This document shows, piece after piece, positions 52,643 through 61,209 of a stretch of DNA of 64,000 nucleotides. A model generated the notes under the pieces. It made no database searches. It was not told the DNA's origin and saw only the letters and a list, made by a program, of their open reading frames with translations. Source of the stretch: Planctomycetales bacterium. GTDB lineage: Bacteria; Planctomycetota; Phycisphaerae; SM23-33. The stretch is taken from the NCBI GenBank assembly GCA_030612725.1, contig JAUWNJ010000004.1, positions 1 to 64,000 of the forward strand, written 5' to 3'. The translations under genes and the position numbers were made by a program. Numbering within the stretch: the first letter of the stretch is position 1; every line of letters starts with the position of its first letter.

Positions 52643-54207
52643 AACAAAAGACCGACAACCCGAAGGCGACGGCCCCGACAGTCCGCTGTGCGATCTACAC
52701 GCGTAAGAGCACTGAAGAGGGCTTGGAACAGGAGTTCAACTCGCTCGACGCCCAGCGCGAGGCTGGCGAAGCATACATCGCCAGCCAGAAGTCCGCAGGA
52801 TGGGTGTGCCTGCCGGACCAATACGACGACGGTGGGTTTACCGGCGGCAACATGGACCGTCCCGCATTCCAGCGACTGATGAACGACGCGGCGGCGGGCA
52901 AAATCGACTGCGTGGTGGTCTATAAGGTGGATCGGTTCTCCCGAAGCCTGCTGGACTTTACCAGGGTCATGGCCAGATTGGAGGAGTCCGGCGTTACCTT
53001 CGTCTCGGTTACGCAACAATTCAACACGACCACATCGATGGGCCGGCTGACGCTGAACATCCTGCTGTCGTTCGCCCAGTTCGAGCGGGAGATTATCTCG
53101 GAGCGAACGCGCGATAAGATTGCCGCCGCCCGTCGCAAGGGCAAGTGGATCGGCGGCCGACCAATCCTCGGCTACGACATCGTGCCCACCGGCCGCAAGG
53201 TAACCGTCAATGAAGACGAGGCCTCCCGCGTGCGGGAGATATTCGGCCTGTACCTTGAACACCAGTCGCTGCTGGCCGTGGTTGCCGAACTGGACCGCCG
53301 CGGCTGGCGGACGAAGGAGTGGGTTACGCGGAAAGGCAAGACCTCCGGCGGCAGGCCGTTCGACAAGACCAACCTGTACCGGCTGCTCAGCAACATCGCC
53401 TACATCGGCAAGATTCGGTACAAGGACGAGGTCCACGAGGGCGAGCACGCCGGCATCGTCGATCCGGACGTTTGGCGTCGCGTGCAGGACCTGCTTCGCC
53501 GCAACGGCCGCACGGGCGGCAAAGACGTGCGGAATAAGTACGGGGCGATGCTCAAGGGCCTGCTGCGGTGCGAGCCGTGCGGCTGCGGGATGGCCCATAC
53601 CTACACGAGCAAGGGCGGCAAGCGGTACAGGTACTACGTCTGCCTGAATGCCCAGAAACGCGGCTGGCACACCTGCCCCAGCAAGGCGATTCCCGCCGGC
53701 GAGGTTGAGCGGTTTGTCGTAGACCGCATCCGCTGCGTCGGTGCCGATGCGGGCCTGGTGGCCGAGTCCCTGCAACACGCCCGCCAGCAGAGCACCGAGT
53801 CGATCCGCAAACTCCAGGAGGAACGGCAATCGCTGCACCGCGAGTTGAAGCGGCACAACGCCGAGGTCCGCCGGCTGATCGCCGGAACCGGCAGCGAAAT
53901 GACGACCGCCAGGCTCGCCGACCTTCAGGAGCGCATCCGATTGGCCGAGCGGCGGGCCACGCAGGTGCGGGAGGAGATCATCGCGCTGGAGCGGACGCTT
54001 GTGGACGAGCGGGAACTGGCCCGGGCGTTTTCGCTGTTCGACCCGGTGTGGGATTCGCTTTCGCCGCGCGAGCAGGCACGCGTCATCCATCTGCTGGTCG
54101 AACGGGTCGGCTACGACGGCGAGAAGGGAACGGTGTCCGTGACCTTCCGGCCAAGCGGCATCAAGGCGTTGGCGCAGGAAGTCGCACGTAACGGAAAGGA
54201 GACATGA
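52639..54207 (+). CDS. large serine recombinase
   Basis: 522 aa. Resolvase domain with catalytic Ser24 (YTRKSTEEG) and the active-site arginine region VVYKVDRFSRS, then the Recombinase domain, a zinc ribbon (LRCEPCGCGM, then YVCLNAQKRGWHTCPSK) and a C-terminal coiled coil. Large serine integrases move elements between attB and attP in one direction unless helped by a directionality factor. Coupled to the DUF2924 gene before it and to the small gene after it. It is the probable integrase of the accessory block. Confidence 0.95.
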   Translation: MKQKTDNPKATAPTVRCAIYTRKSTEEGLEQEFNSLDAQREAGEAYIASQKSAGWVCLPDQYDDGGFTGGNMDRPAFQRLMNDAAAGKIDCVVVYKVDRFSRSLLDFTRVMARLEESGVTFVSVTQQFNTTTSMGRLTLNILLSFAQFEREIISERTRDKIAAARRKGKWIGGRPILGYDIVPTGRKVTVNEDEASRVREIFGLYLEHQSLLAVVAELDRRGWRTKEWVTRKGKTSGGRPFDKTNLYRLLSNIAYIGKIRYKDEVHEGEHAGIVDPDVWRRVQDLLRRNGRTGGKDVRNKYGAMLKGLLRCEPCGCGMAHTYTSKGGKRYRYYVCLNAQKRGWHTCPSKAIPAGEVERFVVDRIRCVGADAGLVAESLQHARQQSTESIRKLQEERQSLHRELKRHNAEVRRLIAGTGSEMTTARLADLQERIRLAERRATQVREEIIALERTLVDERELARAFSLFDPVWDSLSPREQARVIHLLVERVGYDGEKGTVSVTFRPSGIKALAQEVARNGKET

Positions 54208-54620
54208 TCGTGGAAGGCGATTCCGGACTGACCATCGAGTGTAAGGTGAAGTTCACGACGCTTCGGCGAGGCCGCAAACGCATGGCCCGCGACGAAGATA
54301 AAGTCAAGTCGCCTGTAGGCGAAGGCTCTGTACCCCGACTCTCGCGGCTGATGGCGCTGGCGCTGAGGTTCGAGAAACTGGTACAGAATGGCCACATGGC
54401 CAGTTATGCCGACCTTGCCCGTCTCGGCTACATTACCCGCGCCCGCATGACGCAGATCACGAACCTGCTGCTACTCGCTCCGGACATCCAGGAAGACATC
54501 CTCTTTCTGCCCTGCACCACGACCGGCCGCGACCCCATCTGCGAACGCCATGTCCGCATCATCACCGCCGTCCCAGACTGGCGCAAGCAGCGGCGGCTGT
54601 GGCACGAGCTTATAGTCTGA
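54204..54620 (+). CDS. small protein coupled to recombinase, probable HTH
   Basis: 138 aa, ATG overlapping the recombinase stop (54204-54207). The middle (HMASYADLARLGYITRARMT) looks like a helix-turn-helix. Proteins of this kind follow recombinase genes in planctomycete and proteobacterial elements. It could act as a directionality factor, an inference from position only. Confidence 0.7.
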   Translation: MIVEGDSGLTIECKVKFTTLRRGRKRMARDEDKVKSPVGEGSVPRLSRLMALALRFEKLVQNGHMASYADLARLGYITRARMTQITNLLLLAPDIQEDILFLPCTTTGRDPICERHVRIITAVPDWRKQRRLWHELIV

Positions 54621-54770
54621 CCCGAATTCAATCATCCGACTCATCACTTGCTCTCTTTGTAATCCGTCGTCACCGCCGAGGTATCGCGCACATGGTTCTT
54701 TCATACATCACATTGCGTGGGTATCATAGATGTTCATTCGCGCAGTAAAATTGCATTGGGAGAACAGGTC

Positions 54771-55322
54771 ATGGGCGAAACAACAGATTTCAGAACTGAT
54801 TACTTCATCCAAACTAGGCGCGAGATCGATACCGAGAAGCACTCACGCGATCAAATCCTCAACTTTGCCGTGGTTGTCTTAGGCGCTATAGCGTTCGCTA
54901 TATTTCGAAGCAGTGAGGCTAATGTGTTCCTGACAAAGCCCTTCGCTATCATTCCAGAGTGTTCCGCGCTCCTTATGATCAGCGCTCTATTCTGGGTAAG
55001 GCGCAAGAAACTGGAGCAGATTGCTGACCGCTGGTTTGTCCTGCATAATCTGGCCGAGGAACTGTTCGGAGAAGAACGCGCCAAGAGCCTGTTGGAAGGG
55101 ATGGTTTGCAAGCAGTTGACCAGACGGCGATATATCAAGAAGGACTTGTTCTTAAACTTCGCACTCTCGTCACCGATCTACACGCTTCTATTCATCCACT
55201 TGTCGGGATTCTGGACCGAGTCGATCTGGCAGGCGGTGGCATCACTAGCCGTCGTCGTGTTGCACGTTGTCCTGTCAGCATACATCCTGGGCCGTCGTTT
55301 TCGCAGGCCATCGCCGAGGTGA
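54771..55322 (+). CDS. four-TM protein, unknown
   Basis: 183 aa from the ATG at 54771. Helices at about residues 29-47, 60-76, 130-145 and 152-172 enclose a cytoplasmic middle rich in Arg, Lys and Glu. A SLATT-like arrangement (membrane effector with a helical soluble part) is possible but not proven. It is the first gene after the recombinase triad, with its own spacer, and so is probably cargo. Confidence 0.6.
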   Translation: MGETTDFRTDYFIQTRREIDTEKHSRDQILNFAVVVLGAIAFAIFRSSEANVFLTKPFAIIPECSALLMISALFWVRRKKLEQIADRWFVLHNLAEELFGEERAKSLLEGMVCKQLTRRRYIKKDLFLNFALSSPIYTLLFIHLSGFWTESIWQAVASLAVVVLHVVLSAYILGRRFRRPSPR

Positions 55323-55537
55323 GATAGAGGCGGTTACCGGATCGGCAAACGTCTTCGTCAACATCAGCCGGATTTGCGTTAGATATTGCTTCGCAATGAA
55401 TTACCAAATTAACCACCCCACCGAGACGCGTCTTGCATCTTGCCCCATGCATGGACAGACGGTATACTGGGTTGCGAACCGGTCTGGCAACAGGATTGCC
55501 GACCAAGAGACAAAGGTTCATGGAAGGACTATGTTCC

Positions 55538-56770
55538 ATGACAGATCGAGATTCCGACCCCGTTAAACGACAATTCTGGGAAAACGAGCTGGAAACGAGC
55601 ATTACGCGAGCCCTGCTCGATGCAGGTAATTCGGACTTCATGAGGGGCTGGGTCGCGTCCCGAACCGGCCGTCAGTTGGAGGTGCTCTGCCGAAATCTGA
55701 GGCTGGAGGGACTCAGTAAAGTTCGGGAGCGGAGAGCCGCCCTCGAAGGTTCTAACAGTCAGTTGGTCCCGTACTATCTTGTAGACCGATTTTCCTATCG
55801 CAAGGGCAAGTTTGCGGTTGCGGACCTCGCGGCCAGCGCCCTGACCGAAGACGTCCTCGATCTTTGCTGTGGCAAAGACGGTAGCCATGACACCAAAGCC
55901 CTCCTTTATGCACTGTATCATGCAAACCCGGACAATCTCCGAATGCTCTTTCATCTGGACAAGATTCATAAGTCGGGCTTTGCCAGGATGACGCTCAAGC
56001 AAAAGGTTCGCAGGCCTGAGAAAACGTTCGAGGAATTCCTTAAACGCAAGAAAGCGGTAGAAATCCTGGTGGCCTTTGACAGGGTCAAGCGGGACCGGCG
56101 TACCAGTCAGCTCAAGAACATCGTCCTTCACAATCACCATCACTTAGTATTCATTCGCCGGCCCGAACGCCCTCAGTACATACTGCGGGATGGCAATATT
56201 CAGCACGGTCACCGGGCGGAATGGATCATCCTGGACTTTGCAGACAACGCGCGGCGTGTGAACATCTCCTCTATAAGCGTCGATGTGCCCTTGGAAATTG
56301 CAAATGCTTTGGCATCGGCGTATTTAGGCAAGGATGTCGAGTATGAAAACGAGAGCCAGATTACCTACGCCAAGCAGATCGAACAGTTCCTCGATCAACT
56401 TAAGAATGGAACGTGCGAGGACCTGAGCCTGGCAGATCTCGAAGTCCACAGTTCACCGCTGGACGGGGTTGACTTGCGGTTGTCTCATGAAAACACGGAC
56501 GTGATGGTCAGGGCCATTGCCAGTATCGAGAGGGACCACGGCAGCCTTTCCTCGGACATTGAGCAGATCGAAAAGGTCAAGGTCGAGTACAACAACAAGC
56601 GGATTGATATCCGCTTCGAGAAGCAGGACACCGGCCCGGACGAGTTTATAGTGCGGTATTTCGACCACCGGTTAAACGCCTCTGCACGGAAACAATTCGA
56701 AGACTTCATGAGGGAGACACATGGTATCCCGATCCTGTCGACAGAGAAAAGGTACAAGCGTCGCTCCTGA
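55538..56770 (+). CDS. unknown protein, first gene of a two-gene module
   Basis: 410 aa from the ATG at 55538, which has GGAAGGA nine bases upstream; a frame from 55433 was rejected. The sequence is soluble and mixed alpha/beta; no known motif could be read. Charged stretches (FLKRKKAVEILVAFDRVKRD) and a short His cluster (NHHHL) stand out. It overlaps the next gene by 50 bases, so the two are made together. Position as cargo beside the recombinase suggests a defence, TA or regulatory role, but nothing in the sequence proves it. Confidence 0.68.
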   Translation: MTDRDSDPVKRQFWENELETSITRALLDAGNSDFMRGWVASRTGRQLEVLCRNLRLEGLSKVRERRAALEGSNSQLVPYYLVDRFSYRKGKFAVADLAASALTEDVLDLCCGKDGSHDTKALLYALYHANPDNLRMLFHLDKIHKSGFARMTLKQKVRRPEKTFEEFLKRKKAVEILVAFDRVKRDRRTSQLKNIVLHNHHHLVFIRRPERPQYILRDGNIQHGHRAEWIILDFADNARRVNISSISVDVPLEIANALASAYLGKDVEYENESQITYAKQIEQFLDQLKNGTCEDLSLADLEVHSSPLDGVDLRLSHENTDVMVRAIASIERDHGSLSSDIEQIEKVKVEYNNKRIDIRFEKQDTGPDEFIVRYFDHRLNASARKQFEDFMRETHGIPILSTEKRYKRRS

Positions 56771-57890
56771 ACATGCGGCGGTCCTATTGCGGGACGGATT
56801 CAAGACGTCCACTCCTTCAGTGGAACTCGTCAAGGCTGCGGAGGAGATTCGGGCCTGGGGGCTCATCAAATTCCGGATTCAGGAATACGTGGTCTGTTCC
56901 GAACCACGAGATAGGGACTTCCCGCCGAAGAACCGTCACTGCCGGGGACGGATATACCTGAACGACGGTCTTGATGAAGACGGGGATGACTTCCGTTGCC
57001 CGAAATGCGAACGCGTGGTCTTGCCCTATCGGTACCGGAAGATTCGTCACGAGGAGATTCAGGTACACGTCTGCCGGGACGGCATTATCTCCTATGTCCA
57101 TGACAGACTAAAGAAACTGAAGACAACCGTGCGAGACCTCGGCAACGGCGCGTTTCGTCTCGATGATTTCGGGCGCATGGGCATCGTCGTCTGTGTAATC
57201 GACTACTGCGACGACGAGAGTATCAATTCCCGTGACTGGGCCGCTGAAAATCCTGTCTGCTACATCACAGTGAACCCGCGTCTCTTTGAGGGACGATTCC
57301 TGAATGAGGACTGGATTTGCCGGGTGTCGCTTGTGGACCTGATCGCCGAACGGGTTGATCTTCGCAAAACGATTACGGAGATTGCCGATGCACCGGTGCC
57401 TCAGACCTTTAATAAGGTCTCTATTCCTGTCTGCGCCAAAGGTCATGTCCTGATTCAGCCTGTGGAAACCCCACATCCCGACCGGCTGTTCTTTGTCGAA
57501 CTGGATGAGAAGACTGTCCGCGTTAACGGAGAGATTGTCGTCAACCCACAAGCTGGACCTCGCCTCATGGTGTTTCGCATCCTGTGGGAACGTTTCCTGG
57601 AGGACATCGAGTCCGGCCTTCCCGCCAGCGAATTTCGCGCTGCAAATCTGCGAGAGTTACTGAATCTGATGGAGGAAGCCAGCAAGAGGTATGATGACGA
57701 GACGACGTTACGGAAAGTCATCAACAACCTGCAAGGCGACATCGAGAAAGCGGTGAAGCGAAAACTGGGACTGCCCATCGGTCGGGAAGATATCGTCCAG
57801 ACCTGCCGTATGACCAGCCAGACCGATGCAGACGGTGGTTACCGAATCAACCCGTTTTCCGTGGCCGTCCGGCCCGTCCAAGCCCGATAA
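56721..57890 (+). CDS. zinc-ribbon protein with winged-helix-like C-terminus
   Basis: 389 aa, with GAGGGAGA just before the ATG. A zinc ribbon near residues 60-110 has HC and CPKC pairs (KNRHCRG, FRCPKCER). The last 80 residues (TLRKVINNLQGDIEKAVKRK, then GGYRINPF) resemble the OmpR-type winged helix, whose wing ends in a GYRI/L motif. Together this suggests a DNA-binding regulator or sensor for the module with the preceding gene. The transcript ends at the terminator 57934-57965. Confidence 0.7.
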   Translation: MVSRSCRQRKGTSVAPEHAAVLLRDGFKTSTPSVELVKAAEEIRAWGLIKFRIQEYVVCSEPRDRDFPPKNRHCRGRIYLNDGLDEDGDDFRCPKCERVVLPYRYRKIRHEEIQVHVCRDGIISYVHDRLKKLKTTVRDLGNGAFRLDDFGRMGIVVCVIDYCDDESINSRDWAAENPVCYITVNPRLFEGRFLNEDWICRVSLVDLIAERVDLRKTITEIADAPVPQTFNKVSIPVCAKGHVLIQPVETPHPDRLFFVELDEKTVRVNGEIVVNPQAGPRLMVFRILWERFLEDIESGLPASEFRAANLRELLNLMEEASKRYDDETTLRKVINNLQGDIEKAVKRKLGLPIGREDIVQTCRMTSQTDADGGYRINPFSVAVRPVQAR

Positions 57891-57896
57891 TCTGAA

Positions 57897-58008
57897 ACCT
57901 GTCTCAACAATCTTCGACCTGTCTCCTGCCCGCCGGTCCGATGCCTGAAAATCGGGCCGTTTTTATTCCCGCTGACCTTCAACCTGTCTCTTCTATTTTT
58001 GACCTGTC
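57897..58008. promoter_or_regulatory. four ACCTGTC repeats, 20 bp apart in pairs
   Basis: ACCTGTCTC at 57897-57905, 57917-57925 and 57982-57990, and ACCTGTC at 58002-58008. Within each pair the spacing is exactly 20 bases (two helical turns), and the pairs flank the terminator. This looks like a binding site array for a dimeric or tandem DNA-binding protein. The winged-helix-like protein just upstream is a candidate. Confidence 0.72.
57934..57965 (+). terminator. intrinsic terminator of the two-gene module
   Basis: Stem CGGTCCGAT (57934-57942) with ATCGGGCCG (57951-57959), one G-T pair, loop of 8, then TTTTTATT. A standard Rho-independent terminator 44 bases past the stop. Confidence 0.85.
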
Positions 58009-58098
58009 CTGCAAACTCCCCGTCATTTGTTTGAGAATTGCTCCTGTGAAAGCGGTCGCGTGGATCGCACATAACCCCTTATTTCAAAGGAGCATGAG

Positions 58099-58419
58099 AT
58101 GAACAAGAAGACACTGTCGGAACCACGTAGGCGACTGGTCGAGTTGATGCAGACCTTGGACTTCGGAAGGATTCATGGTCTCGCCGTTCGGAACGGCGAG
58201 CCGGACTTCGGCCGGGGTTTCCGGGCCGTGCGAACGGTCAAGATGGCTGGCGATAACAGCCCAGGACCGGAAAACTACAGCGAGGATTTCGTCCTCAAGC
58301 ACGAGGTCATCAATTTACTCGAGCATTTCGACCGCCTCGGTGACGGCATTATGCGCCTCATCGAGGTCAAGCACGGCCTGCCGTTTATCATCGAGATTGA
58401 AGAAGATTATCAGGCGTAG
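58099..58419 (+). CDS. small protein of phage-like module, unknown
   Basis: 106 aa with AAAGGAG ahead of the ATG. Contains a conserved-looking middle (SEDFVLKHEVINLLEHFDRL) and an acidic C-terminus (IIEIEEDYQA). No family recognised. It opens the replication-type gene run. Confidence 0.7.
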   Translation: MNKKTLSEPRRRLVELMQTLDFGRIHGLAVRNGEPDFGRGFRAVRTVKMAGDNSPGPENYSEDFVLKHEVINLLEHFDRLGDGIMRLIEVKHGLPFIIEIEEDYQA

Positions 58420-58451
58420 GGCCTGAGTTAACCAGGACACAGCACAACTAA

Positions 58452-58583
58452 CCGGTCCCGAGGGGAAGGTGTTGTGGGTGTCGCCGCGAACCGGCGAACT
58501 CGCAACGCCTTCTCTTTTTGGCCCTACGCCCGCCCGGATTCCGTCGACACCCACGCGTCCTCCTCGGCCACGAGGAGACAGCA
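58452..58583 (+). promoter_or_regulatory. leader element 1, copy B
   Basis: CCGGTCCCGAGGGGAAGGT (58452-58470), GTGGGTG (58474-58480) and CACGAGGAGA (58569-58578) match in order the blocks at 51829-51875, with a longer gap before the last. It lies directly upstream of the sigma-like gene. Confidence 0.6.
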
Positions 58584-59159
58584 ATGAAGTTCAACGGAAT
58601 CGACGAGTACGCACGGAAATGCATCACCAACAAGGCCCGCCAACTTATCGGCAAATACGGCTTCACCGAATCAGACCGCGAGGATATCGAGCAGGAACTT
58701 GTTGTCGATCTGCTTCAGCGCCTGCCGAAGTTCGACCCGAGCCGGGCAAAACGTAACACATTCATCGTTAGGCTCATCGAACACAAGGTTGCTGACATCA
58801 TAGAGTACCGCAAGGCCGCCAAGCGGGATTACCGCAAGCGGCGCAATGGTGTAGACCTCGACCTGATCGACGGTGATGACTACCGGGTCAGGATGGGCAG
58901 AACTTCCCGGTCGGCACTGGAACTGGTCGATCTTGTCGCAGACCTGGAGGCTGCGGAGAAGAAACTACCCGAAAACCTTCGTGAGTTCAGCGACCGTCTG
59001 CGGACGGAGACGATCCTAGAGATTTCCCACGCGACGGGTATCCCCCGCACAACACTTTACGAATCAATCGAGAAACTCCGGCGGCACTTCGAGCAGGCCG
59101 GACTACGCGATTATTTACCTCACCGTCGCCGACACAATCGCAGGTCTACCGGTAGGTAA
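58584..59159 (+). CDS. sigma-70-like RNA polymerase factor
   Basis: 191 aa from the ATG at 58584, with GAGGAGA upstream. A region 2-like part (FDPSRAKRNTFIVRLIEHKV) and a region 4-like helix-turn-helix (ISHATGIPRTTLYESIEKL) give the ECF-like build. Phage elements use such factors to switch their own genes. The shared leader ahead of this gene and of the 65-aa gene may be a target. Confidence 0.78.
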   Translation: MKFNGIDEYARKCITNKARQLIGKYGFTESDREDIEQELVVDLLQRLPKFDPSRAKRNTFIVRLIEHKVADIIEYRKAAKRDYRKRRNGVDLDLIDGDDYRVRMGRTSRSALELVDLVADLEAAEKKLPENLREFSDRLRTETILEISHATGIPRTTLYESIEKLRRHFEQAGLRDYLPHRRRHNRRSTGR

Positions 59160-59186
59160 TAGGTGTGGGGGGATAGACGAACCGTC
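59152..59186 (+). promoter_or_regulatory. leader element 2, copy B
   Basis: GTAGGTAATAGGTGTGGGGG and a nearby ACCGTC match GTAGGTTAACAGGTGGGGAG and AACCGTC at 51760-51787 (copy A). It overlaps the stop of the sigma-like gene and leads to the ATG at 59199. Confidence 0.5.
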
Positions 59187-59198
59187 AGAGGAGATCAC

Positions 59199-59501
59199 AT
59201 GAAAAAGAGAATCGTCATTTTCAGATTCGCCGACGCAGTCCGGTTGAAGGACGCCGAGGAGTCGCTGCTGCTGGCACTTCTGGCCGCCGAAGGGCTGTAC
59301 GGCCGGTCGCGCGTCCGGCTTGAGACAGGCTACTTCATGGACCGGCGGAAACGGGCGTGCGCCATCAAAGCCTGCAACGAAGTTGGCCGTGACGTCGCCC
59401 GAATCTTCGCCGGATTCTGCGTCCGCGAGTTCGGCGAAGACGCCTTTGAGATTGAACGTGTCTGCGGCGCGTCCGCCGCCAGAAAGGAGAAGCATTCATG
59501 A
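59199..59501 (+). CDS. small protein of phage-like module, unknown
   Basis: 100 aa from the ATG at 59199 with GAGGAGA upstream. Mixed alpha/beta (RIVIFRFADAVRLKDAEESL), no known domain. Its stop overlaps the start of the ATPase gene (ATGA, 59498-59501). Confidence 0.75.
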   Translation: MKKRIVIFRFADAVRLKDAEESLLLALLAAEGLYGRSRVRLETGYFMDRRKRACAIKACNEVGRDVARIFAGFCVREFGEDAFEIERVCGASAARKEKHS

Positions 59502-60334
59502 CTACCGCAACAACTGCACGACGTTCTTCCTCCCCGCCCGTGCGGCGGGTCGCATTCGGGAGCATCGAACCGCAGGGCCACCGCATCGGCCTTTTCGGAC
59601 CCGGCGGCGTGGGGAAAACCACGCTGGCGGCCACAGCGCAGGGTCCAGTGGCATTCATCGACCTCGATGACAGTCTGCCGATCCTTACACCGTCGCTTGG
59701 CGACCTGGAAGTCCGCCGCGTGGCCGGTCTTTCCGGCTGGCAAGACATCCGCGACGCCCTGCATTCAGGCGGCTGGGACGACGTCCGCACCATCGTTATA
59801 GACTCGGCTACCAAGGCAGAGGAACTGGCGCTGGGATGGACACTCAAGAACGTCCCCCATGAGAAGGACGGCGTTGTCATCCGCCGAGTCGAAGATTACG
59901 GCTACGGAAAAGGTTATCAGCACCTCTACGAAACCTTCCTGGGAGTGCTCGGCGACCTGGACCTGCACGTCCGGGCCGGTCGGCACGTCATCCTTATTAT
60001 GCATGACTGCACGGCCACCGTGCCGAACCCAAAAGGCGAGGATTACATCCGCTGGGAACCACGGCTCCAGAATCCATCCAGCGGCAAGGCGTCAATACGC
60101 CTTCGGGTACGGGAGTGGCTCGATCACCTGCTGTTTGTCGGCTACGACGTTGAATGCTCGAAGCAGCACAACCGCAAGGCCCAGGGCCATGGTACGCGGA
60201 CCATTTATCCGCGGGAGATGCCCTGGTGCATGGCCAAGAGCCGCAGCCTCGCCGACCAGATTGAACTGGTCCAGTTCGACATGACCCTTTGGCAGCAATT
60301 GTTCACCCCAAACCCATCACAAGGAGATAACTGA
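59498..60334 (+). CDS. phage-type AAA ATPase (Sak4/RecA-like)
   Basis: 278 aa. Walker A GPGGVGKTT (about residue 33), then VAFIDLDDSLPILTP and a Walker B-like TIVIDSATKAEEL. The family (AAA_24/Sak4 type) handles single-stranded DNA annealing in phages with an SSB partner. The next gene starts at the stop (TGATG, 60332-60336) and is a likely partner. Confidence 0.88.
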   Translation: MTTATTARRSSSPPVRRVAFGSIEPQGHRIGLFGPGGVGKTTLAATAQGPVAFIDLDDSLPILTPSLGDLEVRRVAGLSGWQDIRDALHSGGWDDVRTIVIDSATKAEELALGWTLKNVPHEKDGVVIRRVEDYGYGKGYQHLYETFLGVLGDLDLHVRAGRHVILIMHDCTATVPNPKGEDYIRWEPRLQNPSSGKASIRLRVREWLDHLLFVGYDVECSKQHNRKAQGHGTRTIYPREMPWCMAKSRSLADQIELVQFDMTLWQQLFTPNPSQGDN

Positions 60335-61104
60335 TGATTCCCAACCGAGAAGGATTATTTAACGCGTACCCCGCCGATATCGGTATCGATGAAACCGGCC
60401 CCAATAACCTGACCACGTCCATTATAGGTTTCCGTCTGTATGAAGAACTCCAGCCGAGCGGCGAGTGGGCTGACTGCTCGGACGAAAACTTCCAGATTAC
60501 CGGCTATTTCTACCTGGAGAAGCGGGACGGCTCGCTTAACTCGATTACCATAGATTCGCTGAAGGCGGCACTGGGATGGGACGGGCGCGACCCGTTCTGG
60601 CTCCAGGAAACCGACCTGTCCGAACATCCCGTCCAGGTAAAACTCGCCTTCGAGCAGTACGACGGCAAAACCCGCCTGAAGGTTCAGTATCTCAACCCAT
60701 ACGGTTCGACGGGTGGTGGCGGTATCACCAAGGCCGACGAGTCGACCAAGACCGCCATCCGCAACCGAATCGGCTCGAAACTCCGCGCCCACAGCGGCCC
60801 GGCACAACCGGCGGCACCGAAACCCGCATCGCAGCCAAAACCTCCACCTGCAAAACCGAAGACGGCTCCCCCCGTTCCTCCAACGGCCCCGGAAGCGGAC
60901 CCTGCGCCGGAAGGCACGATGGACGAGGCGTGGACCGAGTTCACGAAGGCATGTGACGGCGAGAAATGGACGCAGGATGCCATCGAAAAGGAATGGTTCC
61001 GCGTTATCGCTGAACTTTTCCCCGGCAAGCAACCCGACGAACTTACCGCCGCCGAGTGGGCAACCATGCGCGACGAGGGGCCGGGAAAAATTATCCCGTT
61101 CTAA
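60334..61104 (+). CDS. probable ssDNA-binding partner, proline-rich
   Basis: 256 aa. The N-terminal 130 residues are beta-rich (TTSIIGFRLYEELQPSGEW, then ITGYFYLEKRDG) and could form an OB-like fold; then a Pro/Ala/Lys linker and a helical C-terminus. Its link to the Sak4-type ATPase suggests a single-stranded DNA-binding protein or a DUF669-like factor. No proof from motifs. Confidence 0.68.
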   Translation: MIPNREGLFNAYPADIGIDETGPNNLTTSIIGFRLYEELQPSGEWADCSDENFQITGYFYLEKRDGSLNSITIDSLKAALGWDGRDPFWLQETDLSEHPVQVKLAFEQYDGKTRLKVQYLNPYGSTGGGGITKADESTKTAIRNRIGSKLRAHSGPAQPAAPKPASQPKPPPAKPKTAPPVPPTAPEADPAPEGTMDEAWTEFTKACDGEKWTQDAIEKEWFRVIAELFPGKQPDELTAAEWATMRDEGPGKIIPF

Positions 61105-61117
61105 AGCGATTGATGAA

Positions 61118-61182
61118 GGCGGGGACGGGTGAATTCCGGGGCCCATTACCCCAGAACGCCGGTTCGATTCCGGCCCCCGCTC
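61118..61182 (+). other. tRNA-like sequence, truncated D arm
   Basis: 65 bases that fold as a tRNA with a full acceptor stem (GGCGGGG with CCCCGCT, one G-T pair) and a canonical T arm (GCCGG-TTCGATT-CCGGC). The anticodon arm is GGGG-CCCATTA-CCCC with CAT in the loop but C where U33 is usual. The D arm is only about 11 bases. It may be a decayed tRNA, a tRNA mimic or an attachment remnant. Confidence 0.5.
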
Positions 61183-61209
61183 ATGAGTGGTAATAGACCA
61201 GGAAAAAAC

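Noticed and set aside
52606-54090. 494-codon frame on the minus strand
   Set aside because: Antisense to the serine recombinase, whose motifs are intact; a GC-rich shadow frame.
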